Assembly (NCBI GenBank): GCA_031551125.1
Contig: JAVBOB010000002.1
Location: forward strand, 181,428 to 245,427
DNA from: JAIRNF01 sp031551125
GTDB lineage: Bacteria > Bacteroidota > Bacteroidia > Bacteroidales > UBA932
Direction: 5' to 3'
DNA: 64,000 bases
Positions 26,655 through 34,773 of the stretch are shown one piece after another. Under the pieces are notes generated by a model. It was given only the letters and a program-made list of their open reading frames with translations. It did no database searches and was not told the DNA's origin. Position 1 is the stretch's first letter. The number at the start of each line of letters is the position of its first letter. The position numbers and the translations under genes are program-made.

Positions 26655-26686
26655 CAAACGTAACAAGAATTATTTTCAAACTCAAA
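26655..26686 (-). promoter_or_regulatory. Full Bacteroidota promoter of the nqr operon
   Basis: On the minus strand TTTG (26683-26686) is followed by a 20-base spacer and TACGTTTG (26655-26662), which matches TTTG-N19-21-TAnnTTTG. It lies 33 bases before the chosen nqrA start and argues against the longer N-terminus. Confidence 0.75.
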
Positions 26687-26755
26687 CTATTTTGACCTTT
26701 CGTTTACAAGTATGCTGTACAGCTGGTTGGCTTAACATAATAATCTATTATACAA

Positions 26756-27046
26756 TAGACTTCTTCGGGAAATACCTTTTCCAAATAATATGGATTGGAA
26801 GTAACGGCTGCCCCGAATGGGGCTGACTATAAATAACCGTGGGTTTACACCCACGGTATATGCCGGTGAGTTCGATTGCGCAGGGAGCACTAGCTTTTTT
26901 CTAAAGAAGGATGGTGCTCCCTGCGCCACCTTAACTTCTGCTCCACTACCCCGCATTGCATACGGGGTTATTGTTGTTCAACCCCTTGGGGTTACTTGTA
27001 ATAGCGGGAAGGAAACAAGTATTTAAGTATTTCCCGAAGAAGTCTA
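26756..27046. mobile_element. MITE-like element, copy 1 (291 bp)
   Basis: Terminal inverted repeats are exact over 19 bases: TAGACTTCTTCGGGAAATA at 26756-26774 and its complement at 27028-27046. Both ends carry TA, as if the site were a duplicated TA. The interior is a series of hairpins: GCCCCGAATGGGGC, CCGTGGGTTTACACCCACGG, GCGCAGGGAGCA...TGCTCCCTGCGC, ACCCCGCATTGCATACGGGGT and AACCCCTTGGGGTT. A second copy in opposite orientation is at 46454-46741. It encodes no credible protein, so it would have to be moved in trans. Confidence 0.75.
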
Positions 27047-27257
27047 ATAAATTATGCTCAATAAAAATTCAGGGCTATCATTAGAAGGATATTTTTGGAG
27101 AACTTTTAAAAGTTTTTACGAGCAAACCAAAATGCAACGGGCTCACACAGCTATACAGGCGTTCTATTTTGAGACTAATTTGAAACTAAATTAAGCAAAG
27201 CATAACTATTCAATGTGCTGAACTTTAGGTCTGCTACTTGCCAGGTAACTATACGGC

Positions 27258-27358
27258 TATCTCCCGAAAAAGTTTAATGCTGTTATAAATAACCCAAGTT
27301 ACCGGCTATGCACTCTACCTACTGTGTTCTATTTCACTTCAAGCCGGCAACTTGAGTT
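27258..27358. repeat. MITE-terminus-like sequence plus AACCCAAGTT arm pair
   Basis: TATCTCCCGAAAAAGTTTA (27258-27276) resembles the right terminus of the 291 bp element with four to five changes. It is followed by inverted arms AACCCAAGTTACCGGCTA (27291-27308) and AGCCGGCAACTTGAGTT (27342-27358). Nothing else is recognised in 27047-27378. Confidence 0.45.
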
Positions 27359-27378
27359 AAGTAGCTAAAAAGGTAAAC

Positions 27379-27413
27379 AAAAAAGGTTTCTCTGAATCAG
27401 AGAAACCTTTTTT
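27379..27413 (-). terminator. Terminator of fba
   Basis: GGTTTCTCTGA and TCAGAGAAACC form an 11 bp stem with a very short loop, flanked by A6 and T6, directly after the aldolase stop. Confidence 0.9.
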
Positions 27414-27419
27414 GTTTGC

Positions 27420-28412
27420 TTATGCTTTTCCCGCGCTGCCAAGCACTTCTTTAACTTTGTGCTTGTAGAGCTTGCAAAGCCAATCTCGAGCAGGACCTAG
27501 GTACTTACGCGGGTCAAACTCGGCGGGTTGAGTTGCAAATACTTCCCGAATGGCAGCAGTCATAGCCAAACGCCCGTCGCTGTCTATATTTACCTTGCAA
27601 ACCGCGGAGGTTGCCGCATGGCGAAGCTCCTCTTCCGGAATACCAATAGAATCTTTCAATGCGCCGCCATACTTATTAATAACCTGAACCAAATCTTGCG
27701 GAACTGATGAAGAACCATGCAGTACAATGGGAAAGCCCGGAATACGTTTTTCAATAGCTTCCAAAATATCGAAGCGCAAAGGGGGCGGAATAAGAACACC
27801 ATCAGCATTGCGCGTACATTGCTCAGGCTTAAACTTATTAGCACCATGTGATGTTCCGATAGAAATGGCCAGCGAATCTACGCCCGTTTTGCTCACAAAA
27901 TCTTCAACCTCTTCGGGACGAGTATAGGTATGGTGCTCAGCCGACACTTCGTCCTCCACACCTGCCAATACACCCAACTCTCCTTCAACCGTTACATCGT
28001 ACTTATGAGCATACTCCACCACCTTACGGGTTAGCGCTACATTTTCATCATACGGAAGGTGAGAACCGTCAATCATCACCGATGAGAAACCATACTCAAT
28101 ACACGATTGGCACAGCTCGAAGCTGTTGCCATGGTCAAGGTGCAACACAATAGGAATAGGGTATCCCAACTCCTTGGCAAACTCTACGGCTCCCTGCGCC
28201 ATATACCGCAACAATGTTTGGTTGGCATACTTACGCGCACCGCTCGATACCTGCAAAATCACCGGAGACTTTTCTTCAACGCAAGCCGTAATAATAGCTT
28301 GAAGCTGCTCCATGTTGTTAAAGTTAAACGCAGGAATAGCGTACTTTCCGGCCATTGCTTTCTTGAATAACTCCCTTGAGTTAACTAGTCCTAAGTCTTT
28401 ATAGTGAATCAT
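27420..28412 (-). CDS. fba: Class II fructose-1,6-bisphosphate aldolase
   Basis: 330 residues. It splits fructose 1,6-bisphosphate into glyceraldehyde 3-phosphate and DHAP using a divalent metal. HLDHG (91-95) holds the metal and catalytic region; VMIDGSHLPYDEN, TVEGELG and IGTSHG are class II landmarks. The long SAEHHTYTRPEEV loop is typical of the type found in Bacteroidota. It is divergent from the phosphofructokinase gene, so two consecutive glycolytic steps share one intergenic region. Confidence 0.95.
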   Translation of the reverse strand: MIHYKDLGLVNSRELFKKAMAGKYAIPAFNFNNMEQLQAIITACVEEKSPVILQVSSGARKYANQTLLRYMAQGAVEFAKELGYPIPIVLHLDHGNSFELCQSCIEYGFSSVMIDGSHLPYDENVALTRKVVEYAHKYDVTVEGELGVLAGVEDEVSAEHHTYTRPEEVEDFVSKTGVDSLAISIGTSHGANKFKPEQCTRNADGVLIPPPLRFDILEAIEKRIPGFPIVLHGSSSVPQDLVQVINKYGGALKDSIGIPEEELRHAATSAVCKVNIDSDGRLAMTAAIREVFATQPAEFDPRKYLGPARDWLCKLYKHKVKEVLGSAGKA

Positions 28413-28423
28413 ATTTTTTTGAT

Positions 28424-28431
28424 TAGTTTTG
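28424..28431 (+). promoter_or_regulatory. Candidate -7 box for the phosphofructokinase gene
   Basis: TAGTTTTG fits TAnnTTTG and sits in the fba-pfk divergent gap; a TTTA (28398-28401) is 22 bases upstream. Confidence 0.35.
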
Positions 28432-28449
28432 TACCAATTTTTGAACTAA

Positions 28450-28457
28450 CAAAGGTA
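28450..28457 (-). promoter_or_regulatory. -7 box for fba
   Basis: Minus-strand TACCTTTG, 37 bases before the fba ATG. It overlaps the region used by the opposite promoter, which suggests coordinated expression. Confidence 0.5.
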
Positions 28458-28540
28458 AAAAATAATTTGTTCTTGGAGAATGTCAAATCAAACCCTAATT
28501 CCGTAAAAATTACGATTTTTTACCGCTGAGCGAAAACCTA

Positions 28541-29878
28541 ATGCAATATGAAATGAAAATAACCTCACTTTTCCGCAAACAGAAAGAACAAGAGCAAAAA
28601 GCGGGAACAAATGAAAAACCACTAGCAAACACAAGTGACATTATGGAAAACAAACAAAAATCAATCGTCATTCTCTGCGGCGGTGGCCCCGCACCCGGTA
28701 TTAACACCGTTATCAGCGCAGTAGCCAAGCAATTTCTTGACACCGGATACCGCGTTATCGGTTTGCACGATGGATACAAGCACCTGTTCTCAGGTACTCC
28801 GTCTATTGTAAATATAGATTTTGACTACGCCGACAGAATATTTAACCGTGGCGGCTCTTCGCTGCGCATGAGCCGATATAAGCCTAAGAACGAAGAGTTT
28901 AAACCTGATTTTTTCGTTGAAAATAACGTAAAGCTACTGGTTACCATTGGTGGTGACGACACGGCTTCGACTGCAAATCGGATTTCGAAATACCTGTGCG
29001 ATAATAACGTTAAAATTCAAAACCTTCACGTACCTAAGACAATTGATAACGACCTGCCGCTACCTGAAGGCATTTCAACTTTTGGTTACCAATCGGCAAA
29101 AGATGAAGGAGCCCGGATCGGCGCTTCAGTGTATGAAGATGCACGTACCAGCGCATTATGGTTTATTGTTTCGGCAATGGGGCGCGAGGCCGGACACTTG
29201 GCATTCGGCATTGGTTCGGCATGCCACTATCCGATGATTATTATCCCCGAAATGTTCAACAAAACCAAGATTTCACTTGATAAAATCATTAGGCTTATCA
29301 TTTCGTCCATCGTTAAGCGTATCATTATGGGCGTTCCTTATGGCGTTGCCATTGTAAGTGAAGGCGTTTTCCATACGCTGTCCGATGAAGAAATCAAATC
29401 GTCAGGAATACAATTTACGTATGACGACCATGGACACCCGGAACTTGGCAACGTGAGTAAAGCGCATATCTTCAATCTTATGCTGCAAATGAAGCTGAAG
29501 GAGCTGAAGCTTGATATCAAAAGCCGTCCGGTAGAGCTGGGCTATGAGCTACGCTGCATTGCTCCCAAAGCGTTCGACCTTATGTACTGCAACCTGTTGG
29601 GCATAGGGGTAAAAAATTCTTTCGACCAAGGGCTTACCGGATGTATGGTTACTTCTGACCAAACAGGAAAGATTATTCCCGTACATCTAAAGGATATGGC
29701 AAACCCTGAAACGGGGAAAATACAAACACGTTTGGTAAACATAAACGGATATAAGGCGCAAATGATATACAACTATGCGCTGCACTACTTAACTGAGGCC
29801 GATTACGAAATGGCAAGTAAAATACTTACCTATCCGGCCGACTATGATTTCAAGAAGCTACTTAACTGGGATAAGTAG
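28541..29878 (+). CDS. 6-phosphofructokinase, PPi-dependent type by active-site residues
   Basis: 445 residues from 28541; a second ATG at 28643 (residue 35, MENKQKSIVILCGGG) would remove a Lys/Glu-rich extension and may be the true start. The fold is PFK: CGGGPAPGINTVI, GGDD (137-140), PKTIDND (Lys166), SAMGREAGHLA. ATP-dependent enzymes have Gly at the second Asp of GGDD and at the Lys of PKTIDND; Asp and Lys together mark pyrophosphate-dependent enzymes. The reaction would therefore be reversible phosphorylation of fructose 6-phosphate with PPi. This is inferred from established PFK family residues and not proven. Confidence 0.88.
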   Translation: MQYEMKITSLFRKQKEQEQKAGTNEKPLANTSDIMENKQKSIVILCGGGPAPGINTVISAVAKQFLDTGYRVIGLHDGYKHLFSGTPSIVNIDFDYADRIFNRGGSSLRMSRYKPKNEEFKPDFFVENNVKLLVTIGGDDTASTANRISKYLCDNNVKIQNLHVPKTIDNDLPLPEGISTFGYQSAKDEGARIGASVYEDARTSALWFIVSAMGREAGHLAFGIGSACHYPMIIIPEMFNKTKISLDKIIRLIISSIVKRIIMGVPYGVAIVSEGVFHTLSDEEIKSSGIQFTYDDHGHPELGNVSKAHIFNLMLQMKLKELKLDIKSRPVELGYELRCIAPKAFDLMYCNLLGIGVKNSFDQGLTGCMVTSDQTGKIIPVHLKDMANPETGKIQTRLVNINGYKAQMIYNYALHYLTEADYEMASKILTYPADYDFKKLLNWDK

Positions 29879-29890
29879 CTTACGGGTTTA

Positions 29891-30216
29891 CGGTTTAAAA
29901 GTTTAAAGTTTAGATTTTATATCGCTTAACCATACTAACTCAAGTTGCTAGCTATTCGATTTGCAACTCCATGCCGACAACGTTTACCCCCTAAGCTCCT
30001 AAAGGGGAAACCTTGTTACCGCAAAATTGATTTTTGGAAGTTGCTTGATCAGGCCAAAGTCCCCTTTAGGGGCTTGGGGGTATAGCTAAGTAGCTGCTTA
30101 AGCTATACTGCAAAAATTAGAAGCTGGCTAACCCCATATATTAAGCCATAATAATGCTATACATAAATAACGAACATTAAGTGCAACATTAAACCGCAAA
30201 CTTTTAAACTTTAAAC
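29891..30216. repeat. Nested inverted repeats between pfk and the flavodiiron gene
   Basis: The 348 bp gap 29879-30226 holds nested arm pairs and no gene. Outer: CGGTTTAAAAGTTTAAAG... (29891-29912) with the imperfect complement at 30190-30216. Middle: AACTCAAGTTGCTAGCTA (29937-29954), one of a dispersed motif family. Inner: TACCCCCTAAGCTCCTAAAG... (29985-30009) with 30058-30082, the CCCCCTAAAGGGG family also at 12698 and 38111. Confidence 0.65.
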
Positions 30217-30226
30217 TATATATTCA

Positions 30227-31414
30227 ATGCATGCTAAAATAAACGTAACCGAAAAAATATACTGGATAGGTTGCAACGACCGTCGCAAGGCGCTATTCGA
30301 AAACATGTGGCCGCTGCCCAATGGGGTTGCATACAACTGCTACCTGATTGTTGACGAAAAAACAGCGTTAATCGATACGGTTGATATGGCCTGCTCTGCA
30401 GATTTTATCGACAGGGTTGAAGCACACCTCAACGGACGTAGCTTGGACTACCTTGTGATTAACCACATGGAGCTCGACCACTCATCGCAAATACGTGATA
30501 TTGTAGCCCGCTACCCCAACGTACAAATTGTTGGTAACAAGCAAACGCACAAGATGATTAATGCCTACTTCGGCATTACTAATAACCTTATAGCGGTTGC
30601 CGATAACGATAAGCTAGACTTAGGTTATCACAAGCTGAGCTTTGTTTTGACCCCTTGGGTGCACTGGCCGGAAACAATGATGACTTACGACAGCACCGAC
30701 CAAGTGCTATTCTCTGCCGACGCATTCGGTAGCTTCGGTTCTCTTGATGGTGGTATTTTTGATGACGAGATTAACTTCGATTTCTACGAAGACGAAATGC
30801 GTCGTTACTACTCCAACATTGTCGGTAAATATAGTAACATGGTACAAAAAGCCTTTGCTAAGCTGCAAGGCGTACCTGTAAAGTATGTATGCTCTACCCA
30901 CGGTCCTGTATGGCGTAAAAATCCGGAAAAGGTAATAGGCTTGTATGATAAGTGGAGCCGCTATGAGGCCGAAGAAGGTGTTGTAGTTATATTCGCTTCT
31001 ATGTACAACAACACCGAAAAAATGGCCGATTACATTGCGCGCCGTGTAGCCGAAAACGGTATAAAGAACATTCGCGTATTCGATGTTTCAAAAACACACG
31101 TATCATACCTAATCAACGCCATTTGGAAGTATAGGGGTGTAATGCTGGGTAGCTGCGCTTACAACTCGGAAATGCATCCCTGTATGGAACAGCTGTGCCG
31201 CGAGCTGGAGCACATGGGCGTAAAGAACAAACAGCTGGGTCTTTTCGGTTCATACACATGGAGCGGCGGCGGTGTAAAGAACCTGCAAGCCTTTGCTCAA
31301 AATATAGGATGGGAGCAAGTAGCCGATGCGGTTGACGTATCAGGCGTACCCACCGAAGAAAAGCTTGCCGCCTGCGATGCCTTAGCAAAAGCAATGGCAG
31401 AGAAAGTAAGATAA
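30227..31414 (+). CDS. Flavodiiron protein (FprA-type oxygen/NO reductase)
   Basis: 395 residues. The N-terminal metallo-beta-lactamase-like domain has the complete diiron ligand set: His80, Glu82, Asp84, His85 (HMELDH), His146, Asp165 and His225. The C-terminal flavodoxin domain (about 250-395) begins VVIFASMYNNTEKMA, the FMN phosphate loop. These cytoplasmic enzymes reduce O2 to water and/or NO to N2O and protect anaerobes. No rubredoxin or NADH oxidoreductase domain is fused, so an external electron donor is needed. Confidence 0.93.
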   Translation: MHAKINVTEKIYWIGCNDRRKALFENMWPLPNGVAYNCYLIVDEKTALIDTVDMACSADFIDRVEAHLNGRSLDYLVINHMELDHSSQIRDIVARYPNVQIVGNKQTHKMINAYFGITNNLIAVADNDKLDLGYHKLSFVLTPWVHWPETMMTYDSTDQVLFSADAFGSFGSLDGGIFDDEINFDFYEDEMRRYYSNIVGKYSNMVQKAFAKLQGVPVKYVCSTHGPVWRKNPEKVIGLYDKWSRYEAEEGVVVIFASMYNNTEKMADYIARRVAENGIKNIRVFDVSKTHVSYLINAIWKYRGVMLGSCAYNSEMHPCMEQLCRELEHMGVKNKQLGLFGSYTWSGGGVKNLQAFAQNIGWEQVADAVDVSGVPTEEKLAACDALAKAMAEKVR

Positions 31415-31428
31415 CCTATCCGATATGT

Positions 31429-31526
31429 GTATTGCGATGTGAGATATGCGATTATACAGCAACAAAAGATATGATGCTGCCTAAAGCACCTTATCATCGC
31501 AATACGCATATCGCATATCGCAATAC
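31429..31526. repeat. Inverted arm pair between fprA-type gene and wbqC-type gene
   Basis: GTATTGCGATGTGAGATATG... (31429-31452) is complemented by 31496-31526 (ending CATATCGCAATAC), a doubled arm. It overlaps the apparent 5' extension of the next reading frame, which is therefore not trusted. Confidence 0.65.
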
Positions 31527-31533
31527 TATCGAC

Positions 31534-32169
31534 ATGATTTACCTTTCCACCGCATACCTCGGTAACGTACAGTATTTTTCCAAGATACTGGCAGGAAAGG
31601 TGTATATTGAGCAACACGAACACTACCAGAAGCAAAGCTACCGTAACCGTTGCAGCATTATAACGGCAAACGGACCGCTATCATTGGTAGTACCTGTAGA
31701 AAAAGAGCATGGCATAAAAATGCCGATTCGGGAGGTGCGTATAGACTATCGCCAGCCTTGGCAGCAAATGCACTGGCGGGCACTCACCGCAGCCTACATG
31801 TCATCACCTTTTTTTGAATATTATGCGGATGATTACCGTCCGTTTTACGAGAAGAGGTACGAGCTTCTTTTCGATTTCAATTTGGAACTCACCCAGCTAT
31901 CCCTATCGTTACTGGGTTTAAAAGCAAGCTTGCATCTCACGGAATCATACGTAGCCCAACCGGATAATTCTGAACTTGACTACCGGCAAAGCATTAACCC
32001 CAAAGCAAGGTTGGCAAAGCCCGATAGCAGCTTTTCACCTCAACCTTACACACAAGTATTTGGTTCACGCTGGGGCTTCTCTCCCAACCTCAGCATTGTT
32101 GATCTGATTTTTAATGAGGGGCCAAACGCTTTGCAGGTGCTAAAAAATAGCATACGGCAGTTACAATAA
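31534..32169 (+). CDS. WbqC family protein
   Basis: 211 residues from ATG 31534. The frame opens 102 bases earlier, but that part is the inverted repeat and MIYLSTAYLGNVQYFSKI is the family start. WbqC-like proteins were first noted in O-antigen and glycan gene clusters; the biochemical function is not established. Visible features: HEHYQKQSYRNRCSI, GIKMPIREVRIDY, and PYTQVFGSRWGFSPNLSIVDLIFNEGP near the end, all characteristic of the family. No glycan genes lie nearby. Confidence 0.8.
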   Translation: MIYLSTAYLGNVQYFSKILAGKVYIEQHEHYQKQSYRNRCSIITANGPLSLVVPVEKEHGIKMPIREVRIDYRQPWQQMHWRALTAAYMSSPFFEYYADDYRPFYEKRYELLFDFNLELTQLSLSLLGLKASLHLTESYVAQPDNSELDYRQSINPKARLAKPDSSFSPQPYTQVFGSRWGFSPNLSIVDLIFNEGPNALQVLKNSIRQLQ

Positions 32170-32189
32170 AACTTTACTAAGTCAAGGTC

Positions 32190-32253
32190 GTCATTGCGAG
32201 CGAAGCAATCTGCTTATTCAAGAGATTGCTTCGCTTCGCTCGCAATGACGTGC
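32190..32253. repeat. GCGAGCGAAGC palindromic repeat, copy 3
   Basis: Left arm 32190-32211 and right arm 32223-32253 reproduce the palindrome at 281-350 (GATTGCTTCGCTTCGCTCGC... AATGACGTGC), with one GCGAA unit missing from the left arm. Confidence 0.8.
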
Positions 32254-32288
32254 ATTTTTGGTGTTGCTATCCTTTTTATAAAAAGTAT

Positions 32289-32330
32289 CTCGCAACCGAG
32301 TTTACGAGTTCGGAGAAGCCAATGACGTGC
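32289..32330. repeat. CTCGCAACCGAG repeat, inverted partner of 38011-38052
   Basis: This 42 bp segment (CTCGCAACCGAGTTTACGAG... GCCAATGACGTGC) is almost the exact reverse complement of 38011-38052. It lies next to the GCGAGCGAAGC palindrome and shares its AATGACGTGC end. Confidence 0.7.
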
Positions 32331-32347
32331 TTAGTTAAATGACGTGC

Positions 32348-33031
32348 TTATTTACTATCAGCAAACCCTGTAGCGTAGTCAATAACGCACATACGCTTAT
32401 ATTCAGAATGCGAGCCCGTGGCAAGACCACATACCCCAAAAGACGGCTTCATTATATTATCCCTATGTCCCCGGCTTTTCATTCCATCATCTACCAGAAA
32501 ATCAAATACAATTTGCCGAGCATTTCTGTTTCCATAAGATATGTTTTCGCCTATATTTCCCGACCATTTTCCGTAACGTCCCGTCCTTTCACTAATGGAA
32601 CTTCCGTCGCTCCCGGTATGACCTGTTTCTCCCGTTTTCGCTTGGTCGTTTACATGATCTTTTGCCGCACGACTTAACCCCTCTGACGGCTTTAATACCG
32701 ATACCGGAACAGCTGTTTCCAAGAAGCGAATACACTCGTCAAGCGCTGCAACACCCTCGTTTGTTTGCAATATTGTTTCTCCGGGTTTATTTACCTCCAA
32801 CCCATTGTAATATTCCCGTTCGCTTTTTAAATACTCGGCATACACCTTGGGGTTAGTCCGAGCCTTATTCATTTCATGAACTACCTCCTTTTCCATATCT
32901 GATAAGTAGGGTACATCTTTAGCCGTATTCAAAGAGTCAGGCCAAGCAAAGCTGCTTACCGATTGTGCGCTTACCACAGCAACCGATAAGAATAAGCTTA
33001 TAAAAACAAATGTGGAAACCAACTTCTTCAT
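32348..33031 (-). CDS. Secreted CAP-domain (SCP/PR-1-like) protein
   Basis: 227 residues from the ATG at 33031 (MKKLVSTFVF...); the frame continues 36 bases upstream across the promoter, so the inner start is preferred. A signal peptide (about 1-23, ending VSAQS) precedes a CAP domain with EMNKARTNPKVYAEYL, GHTGSDGSS, IGENISYG and SRGHRDNIM. CAP proteins are extracytoplasmic, and the bacterial ones have varied or unknown roles (lipid binding, proteolysis-like cavity). It is single, with its own promoter box. Confidence 0.85.
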   Translation of the reverse strand: MKKLVSTFVFISLFLSVAVVSAQSVSSFAWPDSLNTAKDVPYLSDMEKEVVHEMNKARTNPKVYAEYLKSEREYYNGLEVNKPGETILQTNEGVAALDECIRFLETAVPVSVLKPSEGLSRAAKDHVNDQAKTGETGHTGSDGSSISERTGRYGKWSGNIGENISYGNRNARQIVFDFLVDDGMKSRGHRDNIMKPSFGVCGLATGSHSEYKRMCVIDYATGFADSK

Positions 33032-33064
33032 ATCAATAAAGTTTATAAGGTTTGGTGGAATTTT

Positions 33065-33072
33065 CAAAAGTA
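33065..33072 (-). promoter_or_regulatory. -7 box for the CAP gene
   Basis: Minus-strand TACTTTTG fits TAnnTTTG, with TTTA at 33093-33096 20 bases upstream. It overlaps the more upstream ATG of the frame and supports the start at 33031. Confidence 0.5.
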
Positions 33073-33104
33073 AACTTACAAAATATTCTACATAAAGCTA
33101 TAAC

Positions 33105-33134
33105 AAAAAAAGGAGCAACTTTTCAGCTGCTCCT
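33105..33134 (-). terminator. Terminator of the porin gene
   Basis: AGGAGCA and TGCTCCT (extended by ACT/AGC) form a stem; on the minus strand the run T7 follows. It lies 22 bases past the stop of the FadL-like gene. Confidence 0.85.
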
Positions 33135-33155
33135 TCTTCCCTTAAAAACCTTTTC

Positions 33156-34694
33156 TTAGAACTTTAACCCAAGGGTAAGTAAAAACTGGTTGAATCGGTT
33201 CTTTGTATCCACAACCATCATTTGTCCATCATCCGGAATATAATCTTCGATGCTGTATTGCGTGTTGTAGTTTGTTCTGGAATAAGCAAAATCGATAAAT
33301 CCACCGTTGAATCGGTAGCCAACACCTGCCGAGTAAACAGAAGTAAAGTTATCGCTAAAATCATCCGCTTTATACGGACTACCGTAGTAGCCATACCCGG
33401 CACGCAGAGCAAAGCCCATACCAATATTACCTTCAAGACCAACACGAATATTAGATGCACCCTTGAAATAATCCTTTATCTGCTTGTTTTCTTCCGAGAA
33501 GCTATTCTGATATCGATAATCTCTGGTATCCTTCATCTTCATGGTTGAGTAATCTACAAACTCGTAGTCAAGGCTGATAAGTCCGTATGTTTTTAGAGTA
33601 TATGCAATACCACCCACCAGCTTGTACGGAGTGTTTATACGATAGTCAAAAACGTTATCGTAATATGGATCAGAGGTATAGGTCATACGTCCGTCTGTCC
33701 CGGGAGTATTAAACTTCGACCACATGCTGGAGTAGTATGTATCCGTTAAGTTGTACCATGTTGGCGTGTGTACGGCAAAAGCTAACCTCAAATCGTCTAT
33801 TGGGCGATAAATAGCCCCAAACTTAAGGTTTACCCCTACCCCATCGGTATTGTAGTAACGGTTATAGCCAAAGCTATTTAAATCGGTGGGGGTGCTTGAT
33901 GTCAATATTTGCTCTTCATAGTAAGAGTTCATTTCATACATTACATCTTGTAAACCTAAGGTCATACCAAAGTATAGCTTGTGCGATATGTTACCCCCGA
34001 AGCTGAATACATACTCACCAAGAGACCCTCTTGTCTCGGTTTGCAGGTATTGCCGTTGCAAATCGGTTGTAGAAAGAGCAGCAACCGGCAGAAAATTATT
34101 ATCAAGTAAGTAAGTTTCCCATGACTCTATTACAGGCCAATCGCCAACACCATACTCTCCCGAATTAAACGGATTATTATCCAACTTTGCAGGAGTATAG
34201 TAACCGAAGTTATTATAAGCTTGATCGGCAAAGCTCCATAATAAAGACTTATTGGTAGCATTAGCCATTGCCGAAGTATTACTATTAAAGTTGTTCAGCT
34301 TATTATAGCCAACAGCGAAGTTAAGGTTTGTCAAACCATGCTCTTTTCCACTCATGTAAACAGGCATAACGTAACCTAAGTTAGCAAAACCAAAGCGAGT
34401 GTATGAATCGCTCACATCCTTTGTATCCTCGTATGAGGATAAGGTTTTAGCGTAGCTAACTGCCGGAGTAAGTGTAAACTCCCAGCTACGATATACACCC
34501 ACACCTGCGGGGTTAACGCTCAAGGTAGAAAAGTCACCTCCTAATGCAGAGAAAGCTCCGGCCATAGAGGTAAAGCGTGCTGTTCCTGTATAATAGTTTT
34601 GTGAGTATCGAAGCGCGTCGAACATATTCTGAGCATTCAGCATAGCTGATGAAAACGCTACAGCAACCAACGACAATAGAATTTTTCTTTTCAT
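33156..34694 (-). CDS. OmpP1/FadL-like outer membrane transporter
   Basis: 512 residues. A signal peptide (about 1-21, ending LNAQN) is followed by an N-terminal plug-like motif, GTARFTSMAGAFSALGGDFSTLSVNPAGVGVYRSWEFTLTP, which is the FadL/PorV-type NPAG signature, and a beta-barrel ending in FLLTLGLKF, whose terminal Phe fits outer membrane insertion. FadL-like proteins take up hydrophobic molecules. The 79-base gap to the Ser/Arg-rich lipoprotein gene upstream suggests one operon. Substrate unknown. Confidence 0.82.
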   Translation of the reverse strand: MKRKILLSLVAVAFSSAMLNAQNMFDALRYSQNYYTGTARFTSMAGAFSALGGDFSTLSVNPAGVGVYRSWEFTLTPAVSYAKTLSSYEDTKDVSDSYTRFGFANLGYVMPVYMSGKEHGLTNLNFAVGYNKLNNFNSNTSAMANATNKSLLWSFADQAYNNFGYYTPAKLDNNPFNSGEYGVGDWPVIESWETYLLDNNFLPVAALSTTDLQRQYLQTETRGSLGEYVFSFGGNISHKLYFGMTLGLQDVMYEMNSYYEEQILTSSTPTDLNSFGYNRYYNTDGVGVNLKFGAIYRPIDDLRLAFAVHTPTWYNLTDTYYSSMWSKFNTPGTDGRMTYTSDPYYDNVFDYRINTPYKLVGGIAYTLKTYGLISLDYEFVDYSTMKMKDTRDYRYQNSFSEENKQIKDYFKGASNIRVGLEGNIGMGFALRAGYGYYGSPYKADDFSDNFTSVYSAGVGYRFNGGFIDFAYSRTNYNTQYSIEDYIPDDGQMMVVDTKNRFNQFLLTLGLKF

Positions 34695-34773
34695 ACGGTT
34701 ATGATTTATCTTATTATATTCTTCTCTAGAACTTACCTAAACTATCTATAAACCACTAATTTTCTAAAATGTT

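Noticed and set aside
26623..26685. Longer N-terminus of nqrA (21 extra residues)
   Set aside because: The extension crosses a consensus promoter (26655-26686) and the family starts at MSKTIKLRKG.
26732..27026. Small frames on both strands inside the MITE-like element (about 69-74 residues)
   Set aside because: They run through hairpin stems and terminal repeats, have no ribosome site or family match, and are disrupted in the second copy.
33032..33067. Longer N-terminus of the CAP-domain protein
   Set aside because: It overlaps the -7 box and would put polar residues before an otherwise normal signal peptide.
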